A DNA stretch of 64,000 bases from Sinorhizobium sp. 6-70 (GCF_030124375.1 NZ_JASKLS010000001.1:372001-436000); one strand, 5' to 3'; shown: positions 53,222-61,958, counted from the stretch's first letter. Made by a program: numbers and translations. The notes: generated by a model not told the origin, from the sequence alone.

Positions 53222-55222
53222 TCACTCGCCCGAAAGCCCCTTCGCCAGCCGCACCAGATTGACGAACTCGGCGCGATAACCGAAGGGGTCGTCCCCCTTG
53301 GCGCCTGCCGCGAGATCGGCGATCGCCGTGTAGGAATAGCCGGAAAGGGCTGAGTTCCCGACAAGCCTCTGGCCGAACGCCGCGACGGCGGTGGAGAATC
53401 GGACGTCCGTCGGGGCTTCGGCGAGCGACGGCACGGCATTCGCCTGCGTGACCGGAGTGGTGATCAACTCGCTCTTGTCGCCATCCGGCTTCTTGTAGCG
53501 CATCTTGAGATAGGCGAGTTCCCCCGAATGCGCTGTCGCATCCGCTGCCGGCTTTTCCGCCGTCGCATAGCGCAGGTCGTCGTTGAGGACCGCCGGGCTT
53601 CCCTTCGGCGTCACCTCGTAGATGGCGGTGACGCTGTGGCCCGAGCCGATATCGCCGGCATCCACCCGGTCGTTGCTGAAATCCTCGCGTTTCAGCGCCC
53701 GGGTCTCGTAGCCGATCAGGCGGTATTCGGCGATTGCCGCCGGATTGAACTCGACCTGCAGCTTGACGTCCTTGGCGATCGGGAAGAGCGACGAGCCTGC
53801 CTCCTCGACCAATGTCTTCTGGGCCTCCGCAAGCGTATCGATGTAGGCGGCAACGCCGTTGCCGTTCTGGGCGATCGCCTGCATCAGCGCGTCGTTGTAG
53901 TTGCCGCGGCCGAAGCCGAGCACCGAGAGGAAGACGCCGCTCCTGCGCTTTTCCTGGACCAGCCGCTTCAACTCCTCGTCGCTCGACGGGCCGACATTGA
54001 AGTCGCCGTCGGTCGCCAGCAGGATGCGGTTGACGCCGTCCATGACGCGAGCCTTTTCGGCCAGCTGATAGGCGGCTTCGATGCCGGCAGCGCCGGCCGT
54101 CGAGCCGCCGGGCATCAGCGTATCGATCGCCGCCAGGATCTTCGCCTTGTCCTTGACCGCCGTCGGCTCGAGCACGGTGCCGGCATTGCCGGCATAGGTG
54201 ACGATCGACACCGTGTCTTCCGGCTTCAGCTTGTCCACCAGCAGCCGGAAAGCATTCTTCAACAGCGGCAGCTTGTCCGACTCATCCATGGAACCCGAAA
54301 CGTCGATGAGGAACACGAGGTTGGCCTTCGGCGCCTCCGCCGGCACGACCTCATAGCCCTTGATCGCCACATGCATCAGGCGCGTGCCCGCGTTCCAAGG
54401 GGTCGGCGTGACGGTGACCGTCGCCTTGAACGGTTCCGCGGCCGAGGTCGGTCGCGGCCAGTCGTAGGGGAAATAATTGACCATTTCCTCGACCCGCACG
54501 GCCTCGGGATTGGGCATCTCGCCTGCCATCAGCGAGCGGCGGACGAACGAATAGGAGGCCGTGTCGACATCGGCGGAGAAGGTCGAGACCGGCTCGGTCG
54601 CCACGCTCTTCACCGGATTGGCATCGGCGTTGCCAAAACGCTCGCGATTTTCGACCGGCGGCGGAAGAACGTCGCCCGGTGTCGCCGGTGCCGGTATGAT
54701 CTCCATGCGTCCCCGCGCCGCAAAGCCGACCGTCCCACCGAGCGTACTCATGGGTGCCGCCGCATCGGCGGCCGTTGGGCTCGCCATCGCGTCGGCTTCC
54801 GCGGCCGCCGGCGCCTCGCTTTTCACCTCTTCCGCAATTTTCGCAGCGGCCTGCGCCGGCTGCGACCGGGCAAGCGGCGCGGCGTTGTCGGCGACCGGCT
54901 TCGGTTCAGACTTCGCGGCGAACTCGGTTTCTTGTGTGGACGGCGCGTTGCTGCCGACGAATTCCAGCGTCAGGAAGGCAGCGGCGGGCACGACGATAAG
55001 TGTTGCCAGCGCCGATCCGGCAAGCAGTTTCCGGTTCATGATGGGGCTCCATATCCGGTTGAGGATGGAGCTTGGACGACCGGGCGTTGCTGTTCCTTGG
55101 GCGACGCTCGAATTTTCCGCCGTGTCAAAGGCTTCCATAGCCGCGGCAAGCGCGCGCGCCCGCGCCTCGCTCGAAGGTGTCGGCGGCAGCTTTCCGGCAA
55201 GCGTTTCGAAATCGTCGGTCAT
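53222..55222 (-). CDS. von Willebrand factor A domain protein (YfbK-like)
   Basis: About 666 residues from the ATG at 55222 (a GTG two codons earlier is possible). The cytoplasmic N-terminus is followed by a single membrane helix (LAGSALATLIVVPAAAFL), an Ala-rich linker, a VWF_bind segment (FSADVDTASYSFVRRSLMAG), the VWA domain with MIDAS motif DVSGSMDES and LATDGDFNVG, and a DUF3520-like C-terminal domain. It is transcribed with the upstream ECF sigma factor (2-bp gap after its stop), and its N-terminus may act as the sigma regulator. Function unproven. Confidence 0.85.
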   Translation of the reverse strand: MTDDFETLAGKLPPTPSSEARARALAAAMEAFDTAENSSVAQGTATPGRPSSILNRIWSPIMNRKLLAGSALATLIVVPAAAFLTLEFVGSNAPSTQETEFAAKSEPKPVADNAAPLARSQPAQAAAKIAEEVKSEAPAAAEADAMASPTAADAAAPMSTLGGTVGFAARGRMEIIPAPATPGDVLPPPVENRERFGNADANPVKSVATEPVSTFSADVDTASYSFVRRSLMAGEMPNPEAVRVEEMVNYFPYDWPRPTSAAEPFKATVTVTPTPWNAGTRLMHVAIKGYEVVPAEAPKANLVFLIDVSGSMDESDKLPLLKNAFRLLVDKLKPEDTVSIVTYAGNAGTVLEPTAVKDKAKILAAIDTLMPGGSTAGAAGIEAAYQLAEKARVMDGVNRILLATDGDFNVGPSSDEELKRLVQEKRRSGVFLSVLGFGRGNYNDALMQAIAQNGNGVAAYIDTLAEAQKTLVEEAGSSLFPIAKDVKLQVEFNPAAIAEYRLIGYETRALKREDFSNDRVDAGDIGSGHSVTAIYEVTPKGSPAVLNDDLRYATAEKPAADATAHSGELAYLKMRYKKPDGDKSELITTPVTQANAVPSLAEAPTDVRFSTAVAAFGQRLVGNSALSGYSYTAIADLAAGAKGDDPFGYRAEFVNLVRLAKGLSGE

Positions 55223-55224
55223 GA

Positions 55225-55752
55225 TCACACAGCCTCCTTGCCGAGCATGGTCCGCAGACGCTTGCGCGCCTCATGGACATGCCAGGAAACGGTTGCTTCC
55301 GAGCAGCCAAGCACGTCTGCCGCCGCGGCGTGGCTCAGGCCCTCGGCGTAGACGAGCAGGACGGCATCGCATTGTTTCTCCGGCAGCGCCCGAACTGCCG
55401 TCCAGAGCGCTTCCTGCCGGTCCTCGTCCCCTCCGTCCGGTGTGCCCTGGGCCGCTTGATCCGACGCATAGGCTGCAATCTTGCGCTCGTCGCGCACGCG
55501 ACGGCGGCGGTGGTCGCGCGCGGCATTGAGCGTCAGCGTGTAGAGCCAGGTTCGGAAGCGGCTGGTGCCACGAAAGCCGCGGATCGAGGAACCGAGCCGA
55601 ATGCAGACATCCTGCGCGATATCCTCCGCGTCGGTCACGTTACCGGCCCAGCGCCAGGCAACAGCGTGGACGAAATCATAGTGGCGCTCGACCAGGAGGC
55701 TGAACGCCTCCCTGTCGCCCCTCACCGCCCTTTCAACGAGTTCCGCGTCCAA
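55225..55752 (-). CDS. ECF-type RNA polymerase sigma factor
   Basis: 175 residues. Region 2: HYDFVHAVAWRWAGNVTDAEDIAQDVCIRL with the DAEDIAQD signature; region 4: LPEKQCDAVLLVYAEGLSHA and AAADVLGCSEATVSWHVHEARKRLR. There is no region 3 or 1.1, as expected of ECF factors. The cognate anti-sigma factor is not obvious; the coupled VWA protein, with a cytoplasmic N-terminal segment and a membrane helix, takes that position. Confidence 0.9.
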   Translation of the reverse strand: MDAELVERAVRGDREAFSLLVERHYDFVHAVAWRWAGNVTDAEDIAQDVCIRLGSSIRGFRGTSRFRTWLYTLTLNAARDHRRRRVRDERKIAAYASDQAAQGTPDGGDEDRQEALWTAVRALPEKQCDAVLLVYAEGLSHAAAADVLGCSEATVSWHVHEARKRLRTMLGKEAV

Positions 55753-55827
55753 GTCCGTGCCCGCTTTTGACCTGTTTACCCGTTAGACGTCCGCTAGTAG
55801 CCGTTCCTTGGGGGCCACCCAAAAAAA

Positions 55828-56595
55828 TTATTGCGGGAACGAAGCGACGACGGCGATGATCGGCCCGAGCGGAAACAGCCGGTCGTGGCGGTTGATCTCC
55901 GGCGCATAGAGGCTGGAAATCGTGCCATCGAGAAAGAGCGCATTCGGGCAGCCGAGCGCGTCGCGAAACAGCGTCGCAAAATCATGAAAGCGCACCGGCC
56001 GTTTCGACACCGCGAAGACGACCTCACCCGAAGTCGTCACGCCGACGCCGTTGCGGGTCTTGAAACTGTCGCTGTTCGGCAGGAAGCGCGGATGGAGCGC
56101 CCCGTCGATCACCAGCACCGGGCCGGACTGTGTCGCAAAGCGCGGCTTGATGCCAGCGGCGCGATAGGCCTCCGCCGCCATCACCCGGGCCTTGCCATCC
56201 CCGACATAAAAGACGCCGTTCGGCAACAGGTGGAAATTGCCCCAGCCGGAATTGGTGTTGAGCGGCGCCTGCTCCACACCCTCTTCCACATGCAGGCCGA
56301 CCGGTGACAAGTCCTCGTGGTACATGCCGCCATTCATCGCGAAGACGAGATATTCGTCATGGTGGTGCAGTTCGAGCGACAGCGCCTTGAAGGACTTGAA
56401 GGGCACGCCCGCCTGATCCTTGTTGTAGAGGCGGATGTCGCTCGCCGCGGGGTCGAAGGAGCAGACGATGTAGTCCTGACCGAAGTGGGTGACGCTACGG
56501 CAGGCGGCGTCTATGGGTCCGGCCAGTGCCGGCTCGGCAAAACCCGCCGTGAGAATGGCAGCACCGACAAGGAAGGCTTTCGGAAACGACGGCAT
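55828..56595 (-). CDS. Exported DUF2233 (NAGPA-like phosphodiester glycosidase fold) protein
   Basis: 255 residues from the ATG at 56595, with a signal peptide (MPSFPKAFLVGAAILTAGFA, cleaved near ALA-GP). Conserved DUF2233 segments are AMNGGMYHEDLSPVGL, NTNSGWGNFHLLPNGVF, TQSGPVLVIDG and GCPNALFLDGTISSLY. The fold is shared with uncovering-enzyme type phosphodiester glycosidases, but the bacterial substrate is unknown. The frame is open far upstream through a repeat-containing region; that extension was rejected. Confidence 0.82.
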   Translation of the reverse strand: MPSFPKAFLVGAAILTAGFAEPALAGPIDAACRSVTHFGQDYIVCSFDPAASDIRLYNKDQAGVPFKSFKALSLELHHHDEYLVFAMNGGMYHEDLSPVGLHVEEGVEQAPLNTNSGWGNFHLLPNGVFYVGDGKARVMAAEAYRAAGIKPRFATQSGPVLVIDGALHPRFLPNSDSFKTRNGVGVTTSGEVVFAVSKRPVRFHDFATLFRDALGCPNALFLDGTISSLYAPEINRHDRLFPLGPIIAVVASFPQ

Positions 56596-56680
56596 GATTT
56601 GCGACTCGCAGCGGATCGTGACACGTAACATCGCATGGATTGCGGCGAAAATTGATGCTTGCGTTGGCGATCCCGGAAAG

Positions 56681-56728
56681 CCCCTCATCCACCTGCCGGC
56701 ACCTTCTCCCCGCAAGCGGGGCGAAGGG
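56681..56728 (-). repeat. REP-like palindromic element P3 (inverted copy of P2)
   Basis: Read on the minus strand it is CCCTTCGCCCCGCTTGCGGG followed by GAGAAGGTGCCGGCAGGTGG and ATGAGGGG, nearly identical to P2 at 53161. Confidence 0.85.
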
Positions 56729-56796
56729 ACTCGCCGCGCCCCTCGGCCAGCTAGCCGAACTGGAAGAGGGGACGCGCGGCGCCCCCTCTTATGTCG

Positions 56797-56853
56797 CCTC
56801 TCCCTGCCCGCGGGGAGAGGGTTAGTCCTCGGGTTAAACCCGAGGAGAGGGGC
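56797..56853. repeat. Palindromic element P4
   Basis: CCTCTCCCTGCCCGCGGGGA followed by GAGGG, then a second perfect hairpin CCTCGGGTT-A-AACCCGAGG. It lies 12 bp past the stop of the ferredoxin-like gene and may act as its transcript end. Confidence 0.65.
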
Positions 56854-56864
56854 AATCAGTTCGG

Positions 56865-57563
56865 CTACAAACTCAGCGCCGCCATATGGAAACGCAGTTG
56901 CTGAGCCGGATAGCGGTAACCCCGCCCGACAGGACAGGCATCGCGCGAAAGACAGCCAAGAGCGAGGCATCCGCCCACCTGCCCCTCTGATCTCAGATGC
57001 GCGCGGCAGCGGCCGACATCGAACGTTCCGGAGGCCAAAGCGTCGGCAGGACAGGTCGAGATGCACGGCTTTTCCACACAGGCATCGCAAGGATGGGCGG
57101 CTGAGACTTTGCCTGTCCGCGGCAACACCCGATCAAAACCGAGCGCGCCGCGATAGCCGTGCCACAATCCGTAGTGCGGATGAATGAGGATGCCGAGCGG
57201 AGAAGCCTGCAGCCCCTCCGCCCGCATCGCCCATTGCTGAAAGGGTTGCCAGGGCGGATCGGAGGGGAAATAGACCGTCGCGCCCGCCGCCTCGCCGATC
57301 GGGCGGATCACCTGTTTCGACCAATTGTCGAGCGGATCGGCACCGCCGCGGTCCGGTTCACGCTCGCGCCAACACGAAAACGATTCCCACAGCGAGCCGC
57401 CGATATTGCCGATGAGCACGACGCTCGCGGCGGGCGTGCCGTCCGCAAGCGTCGGAGCGGCCTCGCCCGCAGGAAAATTCACCGTGCCGCGCAAAAAAAG
57501 ACCGTGCGTCGCGAGCGTCGCACGGATCGTTTCAAGCAGTTCGTCAGCCGAAGGGACCGTCAT
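56865..57563 (-). CDS. QueG/CblC-like protein with C-terminal ferredoxin cysteines
   Basis: 232 residues. The N-terminal two thirds (VVLIGNIGGSLWESFSCW and GILIHPHYGLWHGYRGALGF) resemble the cobalamin-binding reductase fold shared by CblC/MMACHC and QueG, with the HPxxGxW motif. The C-terminus has CDACVEKPCISTCP and GCLALGCLSRDACPVG, the cysteine pattern of the QueG 4Fe-4S domain. It lies directly downstream of the MttB-family gene on the same strand. A role in reducing the inactive corrinoid cofactor is an inference from fold and context. The ATG overlaps a TGA in an ATGA arrangement. Confidence 0.75.
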   Translation of the reverse strand: MTVPSADELLETIRATLATHGLFLRGTVNFPAGEAAPTLADGTPAASVVLIGNIGGSLWESFSCWREREPDRGGADPLDNWSKQVIRPIGEAAGATVYFPSDPPWQPFQQWAMRAEGLQASPLGILIHPHYGLWHGYRGALGFDRVLPRTGKVSAAHPCDACVEKPCISTCPADALASGTFDVGRCRAHLRSEGQVGGCLALGCLSRDACPVGRGYRYPAQQLRFHMAALSL

Positions 57564-57670
57564 TTCGGTTTCGGCCCCTGTAGTTCGTAATGCGGGCGCC
57601 AGACCTCCTTCTGGATCATGTCGGCCACCTGCGCCGCGCCGCCTTGCTCCCTGGCTCGCTCGGGAGCCTT

Positions 57671-59245
57671 TCAGGTGAAGGCGTCCGGCATCGAGTCCTT
57701 GCGCTTGGCAATGTACTCCTTCAGAGCGTCGTCGATCGCCGGATCGAGGTACGGTGCCTCATAGTGTTCGAGCCAGCTGCGGGCGAGCGCATTGGCGCGC
57801 TGCTCGATACGCTTTTCGCCCTCGATTTCCCACTGTTCGAAGGAATTGTTGTCGGCGAGCGGAGAGCGGTAGAAGGCGGTCTGGAAGTTCGCCTGTGTGT
57901 GCGCGCAGCCGAGATAATGACTGCCCGGACCGACCTCGCGGATGGCGTCGAGCGCCTGGGCGTTTTCGGAGAGGTCCACGCCTTCGGCCATCTTCTGCAT
58001 CATGCCGAGCTGGTCCTGGTCGATCATGAACTTCTCGTAGGACGAGACGAGACCGCCTTCGAGCCAGCCGGCCGCGTGCAGCACGAAGTTGGTTCCGGCA
58101 AGCAGCGTCATGTTGAGCGTGTTCGCAGACTCATGCGCGGCCTGCGCATCGGGAACCTTGGAGCCGCAGAGCGAACCGCCTGTACGGAACGGCAGGCCGA
58201 GGCGGCGGGCAAGCTGCGCAGCGCCGTAGGAAACCAGGGACGGCTCCGGCGTGCCGAAGGTCGGCGCACCCGACTGCATCGAGATCGACGCGGCAAATGT
58301 GCCGAAGAGCACCGGCGCGCCCTTGCGGATGAGCTGGGTGAAGGAGGCGCCCGCAAGCACTTCGGCAAGGATCTGCGTCAGCGTGCCGGCGACGGTGACC
58401 GGGCTCATCGCGCCGGACAGGATGAACGGCGAAAGCACGCAGGCCTGGTTGTGGCGTGCATAGACCTTGAGCGCGCCCACCATGGTCTCGTCGAAAACCA
58501 TCGGCGAGTTGGCGTTGATGAGGTTCAACGTCACTGTGTTCTTCTCGACGAAATCGTCACCGAAAACGATCTTCGCCATGGCGATCGTGTCTTCGGCGCG
58601 TTCCGGCGCCGTGACAGAGCCCATGAATGGTTTGTCGGAATATTTGATATGGCTGTAGACCATATCGAGATGGCGCTTGTTCACCGGAATGTCGACCGGC
58701 TCGCAGACGGTACCGCCGGACGAATGCATCGACGGCGCCATGTAGGCGAGCTTCACAAAATTGCGGAAGTCTTCGATCGTCGCATAACGGCGGTTGCCGT
58801 CGAGGTCGCGGACGAAGGGCGGGCCGTAGACCGGTGCAAAGATCGTTGCCTTGCCGCCGACATGCGCACTGCGCTCAGGATTGCGCGCATGCCAGGTGAA
58901 GTCCGACGGAGCGGTCTTCAGAAGTTCGCGGCAGAGCCCCTTCGGGAAATGGACGCGCTGGCCGCGCACGTCGGCGCCGGCTGCCTTCCAGAGATCGAGC
59001 GCTTCGGCGTCATCGCGAAATTCGATGCCGATTTCCTCGAGCACGGTGTCGGCGTTGCGCTCGATGAGCTGCAGGCCTTCCTCGTCGAGCACTTCGTATT
59101 CGCGAATCCTGCGCTGGATATAGGGCAGAGACGGTCCCGGGCCGCCGCCGGTGCGGGATGCACGGCGCGCCGCCGCTCCCCGTCCCTCGCCACGCGCACG
59201 GCGTCCGCCGCCTTCAACCGCGCCTTGATCTGTCACGTCGCTCAT
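57671..59245 (-). CDS. MttB-family (COG5598) corrinoid methyltransferase without pyrrolysine
   Basis: 524 residues. After a basic, Gly/Arg-rich N-terminal 35 residues comes the trimethylamine methyltransferase domain: LDEEGLQLIERNADTVLEEI, HSSGGTVCEPVDIPVN and GAMSPVTVAGTLTQILAEVL. No in-frame TAG occurs, so it belongs to the non-pyrrolysine branch, whose studied members demethylate glycine betaine and related quaternary amines. It should transfer a methyl group to the corrinoid protein encoded divergently at 59774. It ends at a TGA followed in the same frame by 36 coding-like codons. Confidence 0.92.
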   Translation of the reverse strand: MSDVTDQGAVEGGGRRARGEGRGAAARRASRTGGGPGPSLPYIQRRIREYEVLDEEGLQLIERNADTVLEEIGIEFRDDAEALDLWKAAGADVRGQRVHFPKGLCRELLKTAPSDFTWHARNPERSAHVGGKATIFAPVYGPPFVRDLDGNRRYATIEDFRNFVKLAYMAPSMHSSGGTVCEPVDIPVNKRHLDMVYSHIKYSDKPFMGSVTAPERAEDTIAMAKIVFGDDFVEKNTVTLNLINANSPMVFDETMVGALKVYARHNQACVLSPFILSGAMSPVTVAGTLTQILAEVLAGASFTQLIRKGAPVLFGTFAASISMQSGAPTFGTPEPSLVSYGAAQLARRLGLPFRTGGSLCGSKVPDAQAAHESANTLNMTLLAGTNFVLHAAGWLEGGLVSSYEKFMIDQDQLGMMQKMAEGVDLSENAQALDAIREVGPGSHYLGCAHTQANFQTAFYRSPLADNNSFEQWEIEGEKRIEQRANALARSWLEHYEAPYLDPAIDDALKEYIAKRKDSMPDAFT

Positions 59246-59773
59246 TCGCTCATTCCTCTCCCGCCGCGCCTTTCTGGCTCTCCAAGGGACGCGGCAACGC
59301 TTTGATTAAGTGGCGCATATTCCTTCCGAAGGTCGAGACCGATCGTCGAAACCATGCACCGGGATCGATTTTGAGCTAATGCTACCAAGCCGCCGAACCG
59401 GTACGGGTCTCAATGCGCCAACGCGTGGCGCATCTCAGACACTCAACCTTGAGATCCGTCAAGGACCGACAGGGCCCAAGAATGGTCGCCACGCACAACA
59501 AAAAACTCGTCCGAAGCCAATGTCGCCAAATGTAACATCTTGAACTGTTGCAGAATTTTACCGGGCACCCGATTCCGAATGCGGCTTTAATGCAGTAGGA
59601 CTATGAAAGCGCGGGCGAACCGGCAGCGCCGTCGCTTTTCATCATATGCGACGTCGCTTTCAAAAAGAGATTTTTAGGTTTGGACCGCTAAGGATGGGCA
59701 ACGCGTCCGGATCGTGCCCGACCGAGCCAGATCACCGCGAAGACTACCGTGCCAGGAACCGAGGAACCCTAAT
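59246..59773. promoter_or_regulatory. Divergent promoter region between the MttB-family and corrinoid-protein genes
   Basis: 528 bp with no supported gene. It holds the perfect dyad TGCGCCA-ACGCG-TGGCGCA (59414-59432) and the 27-bp motif at 59631-59657 shared with the MTHFR operon. The ends contain the start regions of both genes. Confidence 0.6.
59631..59657 (+). promoter_or_regulatory. 27-bp motif M upstream of the corrinoid-protein gene
   Basis: GTCGCTTTTCATCATATGCG followed by ACGTCGC. It agrees with 62931-62957 at 21 of 27 positions without gaps. It contains two GTCG blocks 22 bp apart, about two helical turns, which suits a dimeric regulator. Confidence 0.6.
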
Positions 59774-60472
59774 ATGGCAGACGATGAAATCATTCTCGCG
59801 GACCTTTCCGACGAGGAACTCGTGCAGCAGATGCATGACGACCTTTACGACGGTCTCAAGGAGGAAATCGAGGAAGGGACGCGAATCCTCCTCGAACGGG
59901 GCTGGACGCCCTACGACATCCTGACCCAGGCGCTCGTCGAGGGCATGCGCATCGTCGGTATCGACTTCCGCGACGGCATTCTCTTCGTGCCGGAAGTTCT
60001 GCTTTCGGCCAATGCGATGAAGGCCGGCATGTTCATCCTCCGTCCTCTGCTTGCCGAAACCGGAGCGCCGAAGCTTGGCAAGATGGTCATTGGCACCGTC
60101 AAGGGCGATATCCACGACATCGGCAAGAACCTCGTCGGCATGATGATGGAAGGCGCGGGCTTCGATGTCGTCGACCTCGGCATCAACAACCCCGTCGAGA
60201 ACTATCTGGAAGCGATCGAGCGCGAGCAGCCGGATATCCTCGGCATGTCCGCCCTGCTGACGACCACCATGCCGTACATGAAGGTCGTTATCGACACGAT
60301 GAAGGAAAAGGGCATGCGCGACGATTACGTCGTCCTCGTCGGCGGCGCGCCGCTCAACGAGGAGTTCGGCAAGGCCGTCGGCGCAGACGCCTATTGCCGT
60401 GATGCCGCCGTCGCCGTCGAGACTGCCAAGGACTTCATGAAGCGCAAGCACAACCGGCTTGCTGCCGGCTAA
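59774..60472 (+). CDS. Corrinoid (B12-binding) methyl carrier protein, MtbC/MttC family
   Basis: 232 residues. An N-terminal helical cap (ILADLSDEELVQQMHDDLYD) is followed by the cobalamin-binding Rossmann domain with the base-off/His-on motif GDIHDIGKNL (H114), GMSALLTTTMPYMK and VLVGGAPLNEEF. It carries the methyl group between the MttB-family methyltransferase and a methyl acceptor enzyme using tetrahydrofolate. A strong terminator follows. Confidence 0.95.
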   Translation: MADDEIILADLSDEELVQQMHDDLYDGLKEEIEEGTRILLERGWTPYDILTQALVEGMRIVGIDFRDGILFVPEVLLSANAMKAGMFILRPLLAETGAPKLGKMVIGTVKGDIHDIGKNLVGMMMEGAGFDVVDLGINNPVENYLEAIEREQPDILGMSALLTTTMPYMKVVIDTMKEKGMRDDYVVLVGGAPLNEEFGKAVGADAYCRDAAVAVETAKDFMKRKHNRLAAG

Positions 60473-60493
60473 GCCTGGAAGCCTTTCAAGAAG

Positions 60494-60531
60494 AAAGCCG
60501 GCTGCGCGGGATGAAAACGGCAGCCGGCTTT
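60494..60531 (+). terminator. Terminator of the corrinoid-protein gene
   Basis: Perfect 12-bp arms AAAGCCGGCTGC and GCAGCCGGCTTT (60494-60505, 60520-60531) followed by CCTATTTC, 22 bp past the stop. Confidence 0.8.
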
Positions 60532-60587
60532 CCTATTTCAGGGTGATGCGGGAGGGCGCGTAGGCATCCTTCCCGGCCATGGAGCCG

Positions 60588-60746
60588 TCAGTTGGCGGCC
60601 CTGGCAACCCGGTGGCCGGCCCCCTGGGTGGCGTTCACGGCGTTTGCAGTATCCTGCCCCATGCCGCGGATGGTATTGGCGCAGGAACTCAGCGTTGTCA
60701 GCGCCACCAGCACGGCGGCGATCGTCGCGAGAGTTTTTGTCGTCAT
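60588..60746 (-). CDS. Entericidin-like small lipoprotein
   Basis: 52 residues: a lipoprotein signal (MTTKTLATIAAVLVALTTLS) with lipobox LSSC and then ANTIRGMGQDTANAVNATQG. The CANT(I/V)RG..QD pattern is that of the entericidin A/B family. A paralogue lies at 61959-62111 on the same strand. Divergent from the DUF1638 gene with 39 bp between starts. Confidence 0.85.
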   Translation of the reverse strand: MTTKTLATIAAVLVALTTLSSCANTIRGMGQDTANAVNATQGAGHRVARAAN

Positions 60747-60785
60747 GACAATGATTCCTTCATATTGCTGCAAGGCGGAATAAAG

Positions 60786-61406
60786 ATGGAAAACAGACCG
60801 TCGGCAAGAGAACGTGCACAACCAAAGAAAGTTCACGTCATTGGTTGTGGAGCGATCGCGCGCGAAATCCTTGCGATCTGCGAGGCCAATGGGCTCGATC
60901 ACATCGATCTCCATTGCCTCCCCGCCATCTGGCACAACACCCCGGAAAAGATCACACCGGGCCTGCGCGAAGCGATCGCCCGGGCGCGTGAAGAGGGCTT
61001 CGAGCGGATCTTCATCGCCTATGCCGATTGCGGCACCGGCGGCCAGCTCGACCGGCTTTGCGAGGAGGAAGGCGTGACACGCATCCCCGGCCCGCACTGC
61101 TATTCCTTCTTCGCCGGCAACGCCGATTTCGCAAAGCGCTGGGACGACGATATCACCGCCTTCTTCCTCACCGACTTCCTCGCCCGCCAGTTCGAGGCCT
61201 TCGTCATCGAACCGCTCGGTCTCGACCGGCATCCGGAACTGCGCGACATGTATTTCGGCCACTACCACAAGCTCGTCTACCTCTCGCAGGTGGAGGACAA
61301 GGCGCTGCAGGAAAAAGCCCGCCGCGCCGCCGAGAGACTCGGCCTCGAATACGAATATCGCTTCACCGGCTACGGCGATCTGACCGGGTCGCTCATTGAG
61401 GCGTAA
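60786..61406 (+). CDS. DUF1638 protein of the corrinoid methyltransferase block
   Basis: 206 residues from the ATG at 60786 (GGCGGA upstream). Segments such as KVHVIGCGAIAREILAICEA, HCLPAIWHNTPEKI, IFIAYADCGTGGQLD and the closing FTGYGDLTGSL mark the DUF1638 family. Genes of this family are often found with MttB-type methyltransferases in bacteria and archaea, but their biochemical role is not established. No signal peptide or membrane helix. Confidence 0.85.
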   Translation: MENRPSARERAQPKKVHVIGCGAIAREILAICEANGLDHIDLHCLPAIWHNTPEKITPGLREAIARAREEGFERIFIAYADCGTGGQLDRLCEEEGVTRIPGPHCYSFFAGNADFAKRWDDDITAFFLTDFLARQFEAFVIEPLGLDRHPELRDMYFGHYHKLVYLSQVEDKALQEKARRAAERLGLEYEYRFTGYGDLTGSLIEA

Positions 61407-61692
61407 CCGGTCAGCTGGGCACCCCCTGTGAACGGCCGTTCCCGGCGCGGAAGACTCCTGCAAACGCATTTTTGACGGCCCGCGTCACCATTAAGACGAC
61501 AGCAACGTCTGCGTCGCCATGTCTGTTTCTGAGACACCACCATGCCCGCCGAAGCGTGCTAGCCGGAAACCCCCGGCCGATCGATGTCGCGGCTTCCTCG
61601 CGGCAACGGTACCATCAGTCGCTCAGGACTTGTGTTTGGAATGGCTTGCCACGCCGAATCGGGTAAACATCTGAGAAACTGGGGAGAACGCA
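61407..61692. other. Intergenic region after the DUF1638 gene
   Basis: 286 bp with no supported ORF, hairpin terminator or repeat. GGGGAGA before 61693 is the ribosome-binding sequence of the next small gene. Confidence 0.5.
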
Positions 61693-61890
61693 ATGTCACA
61701 AGAGCGCTATGAACTTGTTCTCGATCCGACCGACCATTGGACGGTGTGGGACAATGTGACCGGCGTGCCGGTTGTGTTTGGCGATCAAATCCTTGGAGGT
61801 CTCACCGAGGAAGAGGCAGAGGTCGCCCTGAGGGTGCTGGTGGAACTGGACCGGAATCGCGCAGCGACAGCCGTCGTGGACGCCGCTTAG
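61693..61890 (+). CDS. Small hypothetical protein (65 residues)
   Basis: Begins MSQERYELVLDPTDHWTVWD and contains GVPVVFGDQILGGLTEEEAE. A clear GGGGAGAACGC ribosome-binding region precedes the ATG. It is soluble, acidic and without known domain; the N-terminal half looks like a short beta-rich unit with conserved Trp and Asp. Convergent with the entericidin-like gene downstream. Function unknown. Confidence 0.65.
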   Translation: MSQERYELVLDPTDHWTVWDNVTGVPVVFGDQILGGLTEEEAEVALRVLVELDRNRAATAVVDAA

Positions 61891-61958
61891 CCAAAGGGAA
61901 AGGCCAAAAGCGCCTTTCGCCCGATCGGTGGACATTCTCCGGCCTAAACCTGCCCGCG

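Noticed and set aside
57671..59245. Pyrrolysine-containing trimethylamine methyltransferase
   Set aside because: No in-frame TAG within the domain, and no pyl genes in the window.
57590..59305. 571-codon plus-strand open frame
   Set aside because: Antisense to the MttB-family gene, which has clear family motifs.
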